A stretch of DNA of 64,000 bases, from positions 4,471 to 68,470 of the forward strand of contig JAXJPR010000008.1 of assembly GCA_036311565.1 (NCBI GenBank), in the 5' to 3' direction. Made by a program: the position numbers and the translations under genes. Of this stretch, positions 36,213 through 45,042 are shown piece by piece (position 1 is the first letter of the stretch; each line of letters begins with the position of its first letter). The notes under the pieces were generated by a model. It was not told the DNA's origin and did not search any database. It saw only the letters and a list, made by a program, of their open reading frames with translations. The stretch comes from Fimousia sp036311565. GTDB taxonomy: Bacteria; Bacillota; Clostridia; Lachnospirales; Lachnospiraceae.

Positions 36213-36863
36213 ATGGAAAAGAAACAAAAGCATATGATCGCAGCAGCAATTACAGCACTGGTTGTAATTGTTGGTTTTCTAGCTGTTCAAATAATTGCAC
36301 AGAAACTATTGATGAATGATGGAATAAAATATTTAGAAAAGAAAGAGTATGATAAGGCATACGAATGTTTTCAAAAAGCTGAGAAAAAACATACGATTTT
36401 CACATCGAAAAAAAATATTCAATACTATGAAGGGGAATCCCTGATCTATCTTGGAAGATATGAAGATGCAGCAAAAATTTATGGAAAAATTGTAAAAAAA
36501 CATAAAGAAGCAAAAGCGTATGCACTACAGGGCTTTAGTTATCAGCAGAATGGTGAAAAGAAAAAGGCTTTAGCATGTTATAAAAATGCCGTGAAAGCTG
36601 ATGAAAAGAATGGAATCGGTTATTATTACCTGTATGGTTATTATGTAGAAGAGAAAGAATATAAGAAAGCACTGGAAACAATTGAACAGGCACTACAGGT
36701 TCCTGTGGAAGAAGAAAAACAGAAATTGGAATTTGCCCAAATTGTTGTATATGAAAAAATGCTAAAATTTGATAAAGCATTAGAAGTTGCTAAAAAATAT
36801 GTAAAGGCATATCCAGAAGATGAAGCAGGGAAACAAGAAAAGGAATTTTTAGAAACGAGATAA
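36213..36863 (+). CDS. Membrane-anchored TPR-repeat protein
   Basis: A 216-residue protein with one N-terminal transmembrane helix (about 8-30: AAAITALVVIVGFLAVQIIA) followed by about four tetratricopeptide repeats (YLEKKEYDKAYECFQKAEKK, YLGRYEDAAKIYGKI, NGEKKKALACYKNAVKA, EKEYKKALETIEQAL). It is likely a scaffold for protein contacts at the membrane. ATG 36213 has AGGAGG 7 nt upstream; a TTG one codon earlier is less likely. hflX follows 3 bp later without its own good ribosome site. Confidence 0.85.
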   Translation: MEKKQKHMIAAAITALVVIVGFLAVQIIAQKLLMNDGIKYLEKKEYDKAYECFQKAEKKHTIFTSKKNIQYYEGESLIYLGRYEDAAKIYGKIVKKHKEAKAYALQGFSYQQNGEKKKALACYKNAVKADEKNGIGYYYLYGYYVEEKEYKKALETIEQALQVPVEEEKQKLEFAQIVVYEKMLKFDKALEVAKKYVKAYPEDEAGKQEKEFLETR

Positions 36864-36866
36864 TAT

Positions 36867-38117
36867 ATGGATAATAGAAAAAACTATGAACAAAATAAAA
36901 TTGAGGAAAAAGTAATTTTGGCGGCCGTCTGTCTGGGGGAATTGGAAGATACACAAGAATCTTTGGATGAATTAGAAGAACTGGCAAACACTGCAGGAGC
37001 GATCGTAGTCGGGAGATGTATTCAAAAAAGAGAAGCGATTCATAATGCCACATATCTTGGCAGTGGGAAAATACAGGAAATCAAAGAATTATTATGGGAA
37101 ACCGGTGCGGAAGGGATAATTTGTGATGATGAATTATCACCGGCCCAGATACGAAATCTCGAAATGGAACTGGAATGTAAAATTATGGATCGAACTTTGA
37201 TTATTCTGGATATTTTTGCATCCAGAGCAAGAACTAGAGAAGGAAAGATCCAGGTAGAATTAGCACAACTTCGATATCGTTCTACCAGACTGGTGGGCCT
37301 TGGTACTTCTTTATCCCGGTTGGGAGGAGGAATTGGTACCAGAGGGCCGGGAGAGAAAAAACTGGAGATGGACCGCCGCCTCATCCGGGATAGAATCGGG
37401 CATCTTTCCAGAGAATTAAAAGAAGTAGTCAGACACCGGGAAGTACAACGGCAAAAAAGAAGCAAAAATCAGATGCCTGTCGTTTGCATTGCTGGTTATA
37501 CCAACGCTGGAAAATCAACATTATTAAATCTATATACCGAAGCGGGGGTGTTGGAAGAAGATAAACTTTTTGCAACCTTAGATCCGACGACCAGACAGGT
37601 AAAACTAGAAAGCGGGCAGGAAATTTTATTGACCGATACTGTAGGTTTTATCCGTAAGCTTCCTCATCATCTGGTCAATGCTTTTCGAAGCACATTAGAG
37701 GAGGCAAAGTATAGTGACTTAATCCTTCATGTTGTGGACGCATCCAATCCGCAAATGGAGAAACAAATGGAAGCGGTGTATGAAACTTTTAAGCAGTTAG
37801 AAATTACAGATAAAAAGATTATTACTGTTTTTAATAAAATTGACCAAGCTCCAGAAGATATTTTCTTTAAAGATTCTCATGCAGATGAAGTAATTGGAAT
37901 TTCAGCAAAATATGGAATTCATACAGATGAATTGCTGCATTTGATTGAAGAAGTATTACAGGAAAGTCAAATCTATTTAGAGAAAATATATGATTATGCA
38001 GACGCCGGGCGAATACAGAGAATTCGCAAATATGGAACCATCTTAAAAGAAGAATATCGGGAGGAAGGTATCTATGTTGAAGCATATGTTCCGGCAGAGA
38101 TTATACATTCTGTATAA
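36867..38117 (+). CDS. hflX: GTPase HflX (ribosome-splitting)
   Basis: A 416-residue GTPase that binds stalled or hibernating ribosomes and splits them. It has the N-terminal HflX domain, the glycine-rich SRLGGGIGTRGPGEKKLEMD linker, then G-domain motifs GYTNAGKSTLLN (G1), TDTVGFIRKLPHHLV (G3) and FNKID (G4), and a C-terminal domain. It starts 3 bp after the TPR gene with no clear ribosome site, which implies translational coupling. No terminator is visible before the ptsH promoter. Confidence 0.95.
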   Translation: MDNRKNYEQNKIEEKVILAAVCLGELEDTQESLDELEELANTAGAIVVGRCIQKREAIHNATYLGSGKIQEIKELLWETGAEGIICDDELSPAQIRNLEMELECKIMDRTLIILDIFASRARTREGKIQVELAQLRYRSTRLVGLGTSLSRLGGGIGTRGPGEKKLEMDRRLIRDRIGHLSRELKEVVRHREVQRQKRSKNQMPVVCIAGYTNAGKSTLLNLYTEAGVLEEDKLFATLDPTTRQVKLESGQEILLTDTVGFIRKLPHHLVNAFRSTLEEAKYSDLILHVVDASNPQMEKQMEAVYETFKQLEITDKKIITVFNKIDQAPEDIFFKDSHADEVIGISAKYGIHTDELLHLIEEVLQESQIYLEKIYDYADAGRIQRIRKYGTILKEEYREEGIYVEAYVPAEIIHSV

Positions 38118-38175
38118 TTTTGTTTAAAATGATAAAAAACAAAAGGATAAATATATAAAAAATGCACTACTACTA

Positions 38176-38205
38176 TTGACTTTTTTGTAGGCTTCATGGT
38201 AAAAT
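38176..38205 (+). promoter_or_regulatory. ptsHI promoter
   Basis: TTGACT (38176-38181), an 18-bp spacer and TAAAAT (38200-38205). The transcript begins just before the RAT-like leader. Confidence 0.65.
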
Positions 38206-38226
38206 TTTAACATGATTAAAAGAGTT

Positions 38227-38302
38227 GGATTGTTACTGGTAATGCAAGAAGACCACGGAAATGATATATTTGCCAGTATGTTTTCCAATAGGTCTTTTTT
38301 TT
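38227..38302 (+). promoter_or_regulatory. RAT-like antiterminator site overlapping a terminator, ptsHI leader
   Basis: The leader holds GGATTGTTACTG followed 5 nt later by GCAAGAAGACC (38227-38254). The first 12 bases are identical to the start of the RNA site bound by BglG/LicT/SacY antiterminators, and the spacing and the GCA...ACC end are close to it. Its 3' part overlaps the 5' arm of an intrinsic terminator: AAGACC and GGAAA (38249-38261) pair with TTTCC and GGTCTT (38282-38296), followed by eight T residues. Antitermination of ptsHI by a PRD-containing protein is inferred. Confidence 0.72.
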
Positions 38303-38313
38303 GCTAAGCATTC

Positions 38314-38340
38314 AAACGAAGGTCCATTGGACGTTCGTTT
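38314..38340 (+). repeat. Second hairpin between the ptsHI terminator and ptsH
   Basis: AAACGAA-G-GTCC (38314-38325) pairs with GGAC-G-TTCGTTT (38329-38340) around an ATT loop, with a single G-G mismatch. It may be an RNA-stability element or a second weak terminator; the T-rich tail is short. Confidence 0.6.
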
Positions 38341-38406
38341 TGTTATGTAATGCGTTAAGGGGTTCCAACTAAAACGATATTTTATAAGAAAAAGGAGAAT
38401 AATATT

Positions 38407-38670
38407 ATGGTATCAAAAAAATTTACAGTACAAAATGAACAAGGTTTACACATGAGACCAGCAGGAGTTTTAGCAAAAGCGGTTACTAAATTTGAATCTG
38501 ATGTAACAATCGTTTACAATGACAAAAAAATCAACGCAAAAAGCTTATTAAATATCATTGGCGCATGCATTAAATACGGTGCTGAAATCGAAGTAGTATG
38601 TGAAGGTCCAGATGAAGAAGCTGCATTAGCACATGCTGCAGAATTAATCGAATCAGGTTTAGGCGAATAA
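38407..38670 (+). CDS. ptsH: Phosphocarrier protein HPr
   Basis: An 87-residue general PTS carrier that passes phosphate from enzyme I to sugar-specific EIIA proteins. The active-site His15 (GLHMRPAG) and the regulatory Ser46 (NAKSLLNIIG) are both in the standard positions, so HPr kinase-dependent catabolite control is expected. AAGGAG precedes ATG 38407. ptsI follows 28 bp later. Expression is probably set by the RAT-like leader. Confidence 0.97.
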   Translation: MVSKKFTVQNEQGLHMRPAGVLAKAVTKFESDVTIVYNDKKINAKSLLNIIGACIKYGAEIEVVCEGPDEEAALAHAAELIESGLGE

Positions 38671-38698
38671 TCCAGTTTTAAAATCGACGAGGTGGCTC

Positions 38699-40411
38699 AT
38701 GTATAAAGGTATTGGCGCATCAGCTGGAATCGGTATTGGTAAGATTGTTGTAATTAAAGAACAGGAATTAAATTATTCTAAAGTAACCATTACAGATAAA
38801 GAAGCTGAAAAGAAAAGATTAGCAGATGCAATTGATGTTTTTATTGAAAAAACAACTGCATTGGCTGAAAGTATGAAAGTTACAGCAGGTGAAGCAGAAT
38901 CTGAAATTCTGCAAGGTCACATTATGATGATTCAGGATCCTGCAATTAAAGAACAGATTGAAACAAAAATTGATGAAGAATCTATCAATGCAGAATCTGC
39001 AGTTGAAGAAGCTTGTGATTTCTTCGCTATGATTTTCTCTATGGCAGAAGATGAATTAACACAGCAGAGAGCATCAGACTTAGGTGATATTAAAACACGT
39101 TTGATTAAAATCCTTTTAGGAGTAGAAGAAGTAGATATTAGTGCTGTACCAGCAGAAACTATTTTAGTAGCAGAAGATTTAACACCATCTATGACTGCAA
39201 GTTTTGTACCTGAAAATATTCAGGGTGTATTAACTGAAATCGGTGGTAAAACATCTCATTCTGCAATTATCTGTCGTTCTATGGAAATTCCAGCTGTATT
39301 ATCTATCCCAGATATTACAAAAATCGTAAAAGATGGTGATGTTGTAGTATTAGATGGTTCTACAGGTGATGTGTACTTAAATCCAGAAGAAGATGTTTTA
39401 GCAGAATACAAAGCAAAAAGAGATGCTTACTTGGAAGCAAAAGCGGCTTTGGCAAAATTCGTTGGAAAACCTTCTCAGACTGCAGATGGACATGTAGTAG
39501 AATTAGTTGCTAATATCGGTGGACCAGATGAAGCTCCAGGTGTTTTAGAAAGAGATGGAGAAGGTGTTGGACTTTTCCGTTCTGAATTCTTATTTATGGA
39601 AAGCGACAGCATTCCATCTGAAGAATCTCAGTTTGAAGCATATAAGTCTGTTGCAGAAACATTAGAGGGCAAACCAGTAATTATTCGTACATTGGATATC
39701 GGTGGAGATAAAGCTCTTCCATATTTAGGACTTCCTACAGAAGAAAACCCATTCTTAGGTTTCCGTGCTGTTCGTTTTTGCTTAAAGAGACAGGATGATA
39801 TCTATAGACCACAGTTAAGAGCTTTATTAAGAGCCAGTGCATACGGTAAAATCCGTATTATGGTACCATTAGTAACATGTGTAGATGAACTTCGTGCTGT
39901 AAAAGCAATCATTGAAGAATTGAAAGCAGAATTAGATGCAGAAGGTATCGCATATGATAAGAACATCGAAGTTGGTGTTATGATGGAAACAGCTGCAGCA
40001 AGCTTGATTGCTGATATTTTAGCAAAAGAAGCTGATTTCTTCAGTATTGGTACAAATGACTTAACAGGATATACAATGGCAGCAGACAGAGGTAACCCAG
40101 ACGTTGCTTACTTATATTCTGCATACAATCCAGCTGTTCTTCGTTCTATCCGCAATATTATTGCTGCTGCGAACGCAGAAGGTATTATGGCTGGTATGTG
40201 TGGTGAAGCTGCAAGTGATCCACTTATGATTCCATTATTACTTGCATTCGGATTAAACGAATTCTCTGTAAGTGCTACAGCAATTTTACAGGCAAGAAAG
40301 ACTATGTCTTTATGGACAATGGATGAATGTAAAGCTTTAGCAGAAGAAGTTATGCAGTTAACAACAGAAACTGAAGTAAAAGCTTTACTAGAAGAAAGAG
40401 CTAGATCATAA
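38699..40411 (+). CDS. ptsI: PTS enzyme I
   Basis: A 570-residue phosphoenolpyruvate-protein phosphotransferase that starts the PTS relay. The phospho-accepting His187 is in GGKTSHSAIICRSM. The PEP-binding barrel has GEGVGLFRSEFLFM, VIIRTLDIGGDKALPYL, ARGLGFR-like FLGFRAVRFCL, FSIGTNDLTGYTMAADR and the catalytic Cys in AGMCGEAASDP. GAGGTGG precedes ATG 38699. It forms a two-gene operon with ptsH, ended by a strong hairpin. Confidence 0.97.
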   Translation: MYKGIGASAGIGIGKIVVIKEQELNYSKVTITDKEAEKKRLADAIDVFIEKTTALAESMKVTAGEAESEILQGHIMMIQDPAIKEQIETKIDEESINAESAVEEACDFFAMIFSMAEDELTQQRASDLGDIKTRLIKILLGVEEVDISAVPAETILVAEDLTPSMTASFVPENIQGVLTEIGGKTSHSAIICRSMEIPAVLSIPDITKIVKDGDVVVLDGSTGDVYLNPEEDVLAEYKAKRDAYLEAKAALAKFVGKPSQTADGHVVELVANIGGPDEAPGVLERDGEGVGLFRSEFLFMESDSIPSEESQFEAYKSVAETLEGKPVIIRTLDIGGDKALPYLGLPTEENPFLGFRAVRFCLKRQDDIYRPQLRALLRASAYGKIRIMVPLVTCVDELRAVKAIIEELKAELDAEGIAYDKNIEVGVMMETAAASLIADILAKEADFFSIGTNDLTGYTMAADRGNPDVAYLYSAYNPAVLRSIRNIIAAANAEGIMAGMCGEAASDPLMIPLLLAFGLNEFSVSATAILQARKTMSLWTMDECKALAEEVMQLTTETEVKALLEERARS

Positions 40412-40424
40412 GATTTATAAATCA

Positions 40425-40460
40425 ATAAGCGCGGTAGCATTTTCTACCGCGCTTATATTT
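40425..40460. terminator. Bidirectional terminator, ptsI / aspartase-like gene
   Basis: ATAAGCGCGGTAG (40425-40437) pairs perfectly over 13 bp with CTACCGCGCTTAT (40444-40456). It serves convergent genes. Confidence 0.9.
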
Positions 40461-40476
40461 GATAAACAAGAAATTT

Positions 40477-41793
40477 TTAATCTCGATAACTGGAAATTTT
40501 TGAAGTTGAAAAAATAGCTTCTATCTCAGATTTCTTCATTTGTGTTTCTAATTCTAATAATTTTCTTAATGATTCTTTTTCAAATCCACTTTTTTCGATT
40601 AAGTCAGAGGCTTTTTGATAGCCTATGTATGGAACAAGAGAGGTTCCGTATATCACCATGGAATCCAAATGTTTTTCACAACCCTTCTGATATGCATCTA
40701 AAGATTCAATACACTTGGTTCTAAAAATGGATACTGTGTTGCATAACATTTCTAAACTGGTTAAAAGATTGTAAGCGATTAGAGGTAAAAAAGCATTTAA
40801 CTCTAAATTCCCACTGGCTGCTGCCATAGAAATTGCAGAGTCATAAGCCATTACCTGTATGGATGTCTGAATTGTCATTTCTGGAATAACTGGATTTACT
40901 TTTCCCGGCATAATCGTGGAGCCTTTTTGCAAAGGTTTTAAGTTGATTTCATGAAAGGGAGCAGAGCTCATTAACCGAAGATCATTGGAAATCTTCATAA
41001 GATTTACAGAAAGAGCTTTTAAAAGACCAGATACTTCTACAAAAACATCATTATTCTGTGTTAAATCCATTGGATATTCTGCGCGGGAAAGACCAATCGT
41101 CGTTTCTTCGCGAAGAAATTCAATAATCTGGAAACTATATTTTCTACTTGCAGTACTGCCTGTACCTACAGCAGTTCCGCCCAAATTGATTTGGCGAAGA
41201 CGTTCTTCTACTTTATAAATTCTCCATCGGTCTCTGGAAATAGCCTGTGCATAAGCACCAAATTCCTGTCCTAAAGTGATGATCTGAGCATCCATAAGTT
41301 CTGTCCGTCCCATTTTTCGAATAGTAGACCACTCTAATTCTTTTTTCTGGAGAGATTCCTGAAGTCCGGCTACTTCTTCACTTAAGAGTCGAATCCACTG
41401 AATACAGGCAATTCTTAAAGCAGTAGGATAAACATCATTAGTAGATTGATATTTATTGACATCATCAAGAGGATCAATTAAGTAACCTGCATAGTCAGAA
41501 GCATAAGAAGCAATGACTTCATTTACATTCATATGAGTGGAGGTTCCAGCACCACCTTGAAATGCATTTAATGGGAATAGATGATCGGGAAAGTTTGTTA
41601 GAAGATCATCGCATGTAGCCATAATAGCATCGGCAGTCGTTTTATCTAATTCATTTGTACTTTTTAATGCTTTGGCTGCATTTTTCTTTATGATAATCAT
41701 TGCTTTTATTAAAGATTTTGGTACGGCCTGGTTGTTAACAGGAAAATTTTTTAATGCCTGTGTCGTTTCTTTTCCGTATTGCATATTTGTCAC
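40477..41793 (-). CDS. Aspartase/fumarase-superfamily lyase, divergent from hydF
   Basis: A 438-residue class II lyase most like aspartate ammonia-lyase (aspartate to fumarate and ammonia). It has YGKETTQALKNF near the start, GGAGTSTHMNVNEVIA, YQSTNDVYPTA and the signature GSTIMPGKVNP with catalytic-type Ser292, Lys298 and Asn300. It is about 30 residues shorter than E. coli AspA, mainly at the N terminus. Key positions differ: His87 where family members have Asn, Glu165 in GRTELMDA where His or Gln is usual, and Thr293 for the second loop Ser. It may therefore use a modified substrate or serve H-cluster maturation with hydF next door. Confidence 0.8.
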   Translation of the reverse strand: MTNMQYGKETTQALKNFPVNNQAVPKSLIKAMIIIKKNAAKALKSTNELDKTTADAIMATCDDLLTNFPDHLFPLNAFQGGAGTSTHMNVNEVIASYASDYAGYLIDPLDDVNKYQSTNDVYPTALRIACIQWIRLLSEEVAGLQESLQKKELEWSTIRKMGRTELMDAQIITLGQEFGAYAQAISRDRWRIYKVEERLRQINLGGTAVGTGSTASRKYSFQIIEFLREETTIGLSRAEYPMDLTQNNDVFVEVSGLLKALSVNLMKISNDLRLMSSAPFHEINLKPLQKGSTIMPGKVNPVIPEMTIQTSIQVMAYDSAISMAAASGNLELNAFLPLIAYNLLTSLEMLCNTVSIFRTKCIESLDAYQKGCEKHLDSMVIYGTSLVPYIGYQKASDLIEKSGFEKESLRKLLELETQMKKSEIEAIFSTSKISSYRD

Positions 41794-41820
41794 TCCTTGA
41801 TAGTTTATATTATTTTTTCT

Positions 41821-41849
41821 AGTATATAATAGAAAAATATTTCAGACAA
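41821..41849 (-). promoter_or_regulatory. Promoter of the aspartase-like gene
   Basis: On the minus strand TTGTCT (41849-41844) and TATACT (41826-41821) are separated by 17 bp, just upstream of the start codon at 41793. Confidence 0.6.
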
Positions 41850-41896
41850 TGGATAAGGGTAGATTGTAAAAAGTTAAAGATGAATAATGGAAAATA

Positions 41897-41905
41897 TGAT
41901 ATAAT
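41897..41905 (+). promoter_or_regulatory. hydF extended -10 promoter
   Basis: TGA-TATAAT (41897-41905) is an extended -10 element 57 bp before hydF. No good -35 box is visible. It lies about 50 bp from the divergent aspartase-like promoter. Confidence 0.55.
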
Positions 41906-41961
41906 ATTTTCAGTCTCAAAAAAGAAAGAAAAGAATTTAGTATAGAAAGAGGGGAAGTTTT

Positions 41962-43179
41962 ATGAGTATGAATCAAACGCCTAGAGGAGAACGTGTTCAC
42001 ATTGCCCTATTTGGAAAAAGAAATGTTGGAAAATCCAGTGTGATTAATGCTATGACCAATCAGGAACTGGCAATTGTATCTGAAGTAAAAGGAACTACAA
42101 CGGATCCGGTTTATAAAGCAATGGAATTGCTTCCATTAGGACCAGTTGTGATCATTGATACCCCTGGTCTGGATGATGAGGGAGACTTGGGGCAGAAGCG
42201 TATTGAAAAGACCATGGAAGTGTTGGCAAAAACAGATATTGCCATGGTAATTGTTGACAGTACCATTGGGATTACTAATTTTGAAGAAGAATTGCTGATT
42301 CAAATCAAAGAAAAGAAACTTCCCTATATCATTGTCTATAATAAAATCGATTTATGTGATACAAAAATACAGGGAGAAAATGGAATTTTTGTCAGCGCAG
42401 TTACCAAAGAGGGCATAGAGGAATTAAAAGAACAGTTAGGAAAGCTAATGCCGCAAGATGAAGAGAAGTTCCGAATTGTTGGGGACCTTTTAAATCCATC
42501 AGATTTGGTTGTATTAGTAGTGCCGATTGACAAAGCAGCGCCGAAAGGCAGGTTAATTCTACCACAGCAGCAGACCATCAGAGATATTTTAGAATCAGAT
42601 GCAGCAGCAATCGTAGTAAAAGAACATGAATTAAAAGAAACGCTTTCTTATCTTGTAAAAAAGCCGAAAATGGTAATTACAGATTCACAGGTGTTTTCAA
42701 AAGTAGCAGCAGATACACCGAAGGATATCTGGCTTACATCTTTTTCTATTTTATTTGCACGGTTTAAAGGAGATTTGGAAGAGGAAATCAAAGGCGTCAA
42801 AGCCGTTGACAGTTTAAAAGATGGAGCAAGAATCCTGATTGCAGAAGGATGCACCCATCATCGCCAGTGTGATGACATTGGAACGGTCAAAATACCAAGA
42901 TGGTTGACGCAATATACCGGAAAACAGTTTAAATTTGAGACCAGCAGTGGTAATTCATTTCCAAGGGATTTAGAAAACTTTGATCTTGTAATTCATTGTG
43001 GTGGTTGTACGTTAAATCGTAAGGAAATGAAGCATCGAATTGCCAGGGTGAAAAAAGCCGGGGTTCCAATTGTTAATTATGGAATTTTGATTGCAGCGAT
43101 TCAGGGAATTTTAAAACGGAGCATTGAACCATTTCCTCTGGCATCTATGATTTTGGATGAGGATGAATTGTATGAATAA
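41962..43179 (+). CDS. hydF: [FeFe]-hydrogenase maturation GTPase HydF
   Basis: A 405-residue scaffold protein on which the diiron subcluster of the hydrogenase H-cluster is assembled before transfer to HydA. The GTPase domain has GKRNVGKSS (about 18-26), DTPGLDDEGD and YNKID. The cluster-binding domain has CTH (Cys297, His299) and HCGGC (His345, Cys346, Cys349), so all ligands are present. This implies an [FeFe]-hydrogenase and HydE/HydG elsewhere in the genome, and a fermentative, hydrogen-handling life style. The end overlaps the next gene by 8 bp. Confidence 0.95.
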   Translation: MSMNQTPRGERVHIALFGKRNVGKSSVINAMTNQELAIVSEVKGTTTDPVYKAMELLPLGPVVIIDTPGLDDEGDLGQKRIEKTMEVLAKTDIAMVIVDSTIGITNFEEELLIQIKEKKLPYIIVYNKIDLCDTKIQGENGIFVSAVTKEGIEELKEQLGKLMPQDEEKFRIVGDLLNPSDLVVLVVPIDKAAPKGRLILPQQQTIRDILESDAAAIVVKEHELKETLSYLVKKPKMVITDSQVFSKVAADTPKDIWLTSFSILFARFKGDLEEEIKGVKAVDSLKDGARILIAEGCTHHRQCDDIGTVKIPRWLTQYTGKQFKFETSSGNSFPRDLENFDLVIHCGGCTLNRKEMKHRIARVKKAGVPIVNYGILIAAIQGILKRSIEPFPLASMILDEDELYE

Positions 43180-45010
43180 CAAGAATCAGGCGCAGATGGA
43201 AGCCATTACCCATAACAAGGGTCCTATGATGGTGCTTGCTGGCCCTGGAAGTGGAAAGACAACAGTTATTACAGAGAGAACCCGATATTTAATTGAACAC
43301 CATAAAGTATCTCCATCCAATATTTTAGTAATTACTTTTACAAAAGCAGCTGCAAATGAAATGAAAGAACGGTTTTATCATTTAATGAAAGAAAAAAGTT
43401 TTCCAGTGGCTTTTGGAACATTTCATGCAGTATTTTTTACCATTCTTCGTCATGCATATGGATATCGATATGAACATATTATATCAGAAGAGCAAAAGCG
43501 GCAGATGATTCAGGAAGTTTTACATGAAGAACAAGTGGATATGGCGGAAGAAGCAGATTTTATTTCGGCGATGATCAGTGAGATCAGTCTGGTAAAAGGT
43601 GAAATGATTCCACTGGAAAATTATTATAGTTCCCAATGCAGCAATGAGATCTTTCAAGATATCTATCGCGGATATGAGAAAAAATTAAGGGCTAATCGGA
43701 AAATTGATTTTGATGATATGCTGGTATTTACCTATGAGCTCTTAAAAGAAAGAAAAGACATTCTAGCTCTTTGGCAGAAAAAATTCACATATATTTTGAT
43801 TGATGAGTTCCAGGATATTAATTTGGTTCAATATAAAATTATTCAAATGTTAGCGAAACCAGAAAATAATTTATTTATTGTAGGAGACGACGATCAGTCT
43901 ATTTATCGTTTCCGCGGGGCAAAACCGGATATTATGCTTGGATTTATGAAGGATTATAAAGAAGCAAAACGTGTTTTGTTAGATATTAATTACCGATGTT
44001 CAGAAGAAATTTTGACGGAAGCACAAAAAGTAATTTCACAAAATGAAAAACGTTTTCCTAAAAAATTAACTGCATTTTGTGGAAAGCAGCAATCTCCAGT
44101 TCAATACGTGGAATGCAAAAATCAATTTGAGGAAAATGCAAAAATCATTAAAGTGCTTCAAACGTATCAAAAAGAAGGAAAGGATCTGAAAGATTGTGCG
44201 ATTTTATTCCGGACCAATATTCAGCCACGCCTATTAATTGGAAAACTTATGGAATATAATCTTCCTTTTGTTATGAAGGATGGATTTCCTAACTTATTTG
44301 AGCATTGGATTGCAAGAGATTTGATTTCGTATATGGAAATTGCCCGAGGAAACAGGGAAAGGAAAAAAGTTCTTTCTATTATCAATCGTCCGAATCGTTA
44401 TATTGGAAGAGATTATCTGACAGAATCTCAAATATCTTTTTCAGAACTGAAATTGTTGTTATCTGACATGAGCTGGATGGAAGAACGGGTGGAACAACTA
44501 GAACATGATCTGGAAATGTTAAAAAATATGACTCCATATGCATCCATCCTTTATATTCGAAAATCTATTGGATATGATGACTTTTTATTAGAATATGCAA
44601 ACTTTAGAAAAATGAATGTAGAGGAATTGAATGATATTATAGAAGAAATACAGGAAAGTGCAAAAGGATATCAGTCCTTTCAGGATTGGATGAAATATAT
44701 TGAAGATTTTTCCAAAGAATTGGAAGAAAGAAAAAATACAAAAGAAAAAAAGAAAAAAACTGGTGTCATGCTTTCTACTATGCATGCAGCAAAAGGACTG
44801 GAATATGACACAGTTTTTATCTTAGATGTGGTCGAGAACTTGATTCCTTATAAAAAAGCAGTAAAATCAGCAGATATTGCAGAAGAATGCAGAATGCTCT
44901 ATGTCGCAATGACCAGGGCGAAAAAACATCTATACATAATGCTGCCGAAAGAACATAATAATAAACAGTGTCAGATTTCCAGATTCCTGGGATATCTTAA
45001 GAAAAAATAA
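43172..45010 (+). CDS. UvrD/Rep-family (SF1) ATP-dependent DNA helicase
   Basis: A 612-residue superfamily 1A helicase, shorter than PcrA. Motifs in order are GPGSGKTTVITERT (Walker A), TFTKAAANEMKERF, LIDEFQDIN (Walker B), DDDQSIYRFRGA (motif III), MHAAKGLEYDTVFI (motif V) and VAMTRAKKHLYIM (motif VI). It has no extra nuclease domain. GAGG lies 9 nt before ATG 43172, inside hydF, and the two genes overlap by 8 bp, an unusual pairing with hydrogenase maturation. It probably acts in DNA repair or replication. Confidence 0.92.
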   Translation: MNNKNQAQMEAITHNKGPMMVLAGPGSGKTTVITERTRYLIEHHKVSPSNILVITFTKAAANEMKERFYHLMKEKSFPVAFGTFHAVFFTILRHAYGYRYEHIISEEQKRQMIQEVLHEEQVDMAEEADFISAMISEISLVKGEMIPLENYYSSQCSNEIFQDIYRGYEKKLRANRKIDFDDMLVFTYELLKERKDILALWQKKFTYILIDEFQDINLVQYKIIQMLAKPENNLFIVGDDDQSIYRFRGAKPDIMLGFMKDYKEAKRVLLDINYRCSEEILTEAQKVISQNEKRFPKKLTAFCGKQQSPVQYVECKNQFEENAKIIKVLQTYQKEGKDLKDCAILFRTNIQPRLLIGKLMEYNLPFVMKDGFPNLFEHWIARDLISYMEIARGNRERKKVLSIINRPNRYIGRDYLTESQISFSELKLLLSDMSWMEERVEQLEHDLEMLKNMTPYASILYIRKSIGYDDFLLEYANFRKMNVEELNDIIEEIQESAKGYQSFQDWMKYIEDFSKELEERKNTKEKKKKTGVMLSTMHAAKGLEYDTVFILDVVENLIPYKKAVKSADIAEECRMLYVAMTRAKKHLYIMLPKEHNNKQCQISRFLGYLKKK

Positions 45011-45042
45011 AATTTTGTAATAGATATAAGGTGAGGAAAAAG

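Noticed and set aside
41962..43179. Reading hydF as the tRNA-modification GTPase MnmE or Der
   Set aside because: The C-terminal CTH and HCGGC cluster ligands are specific to HydF, and the length fits.
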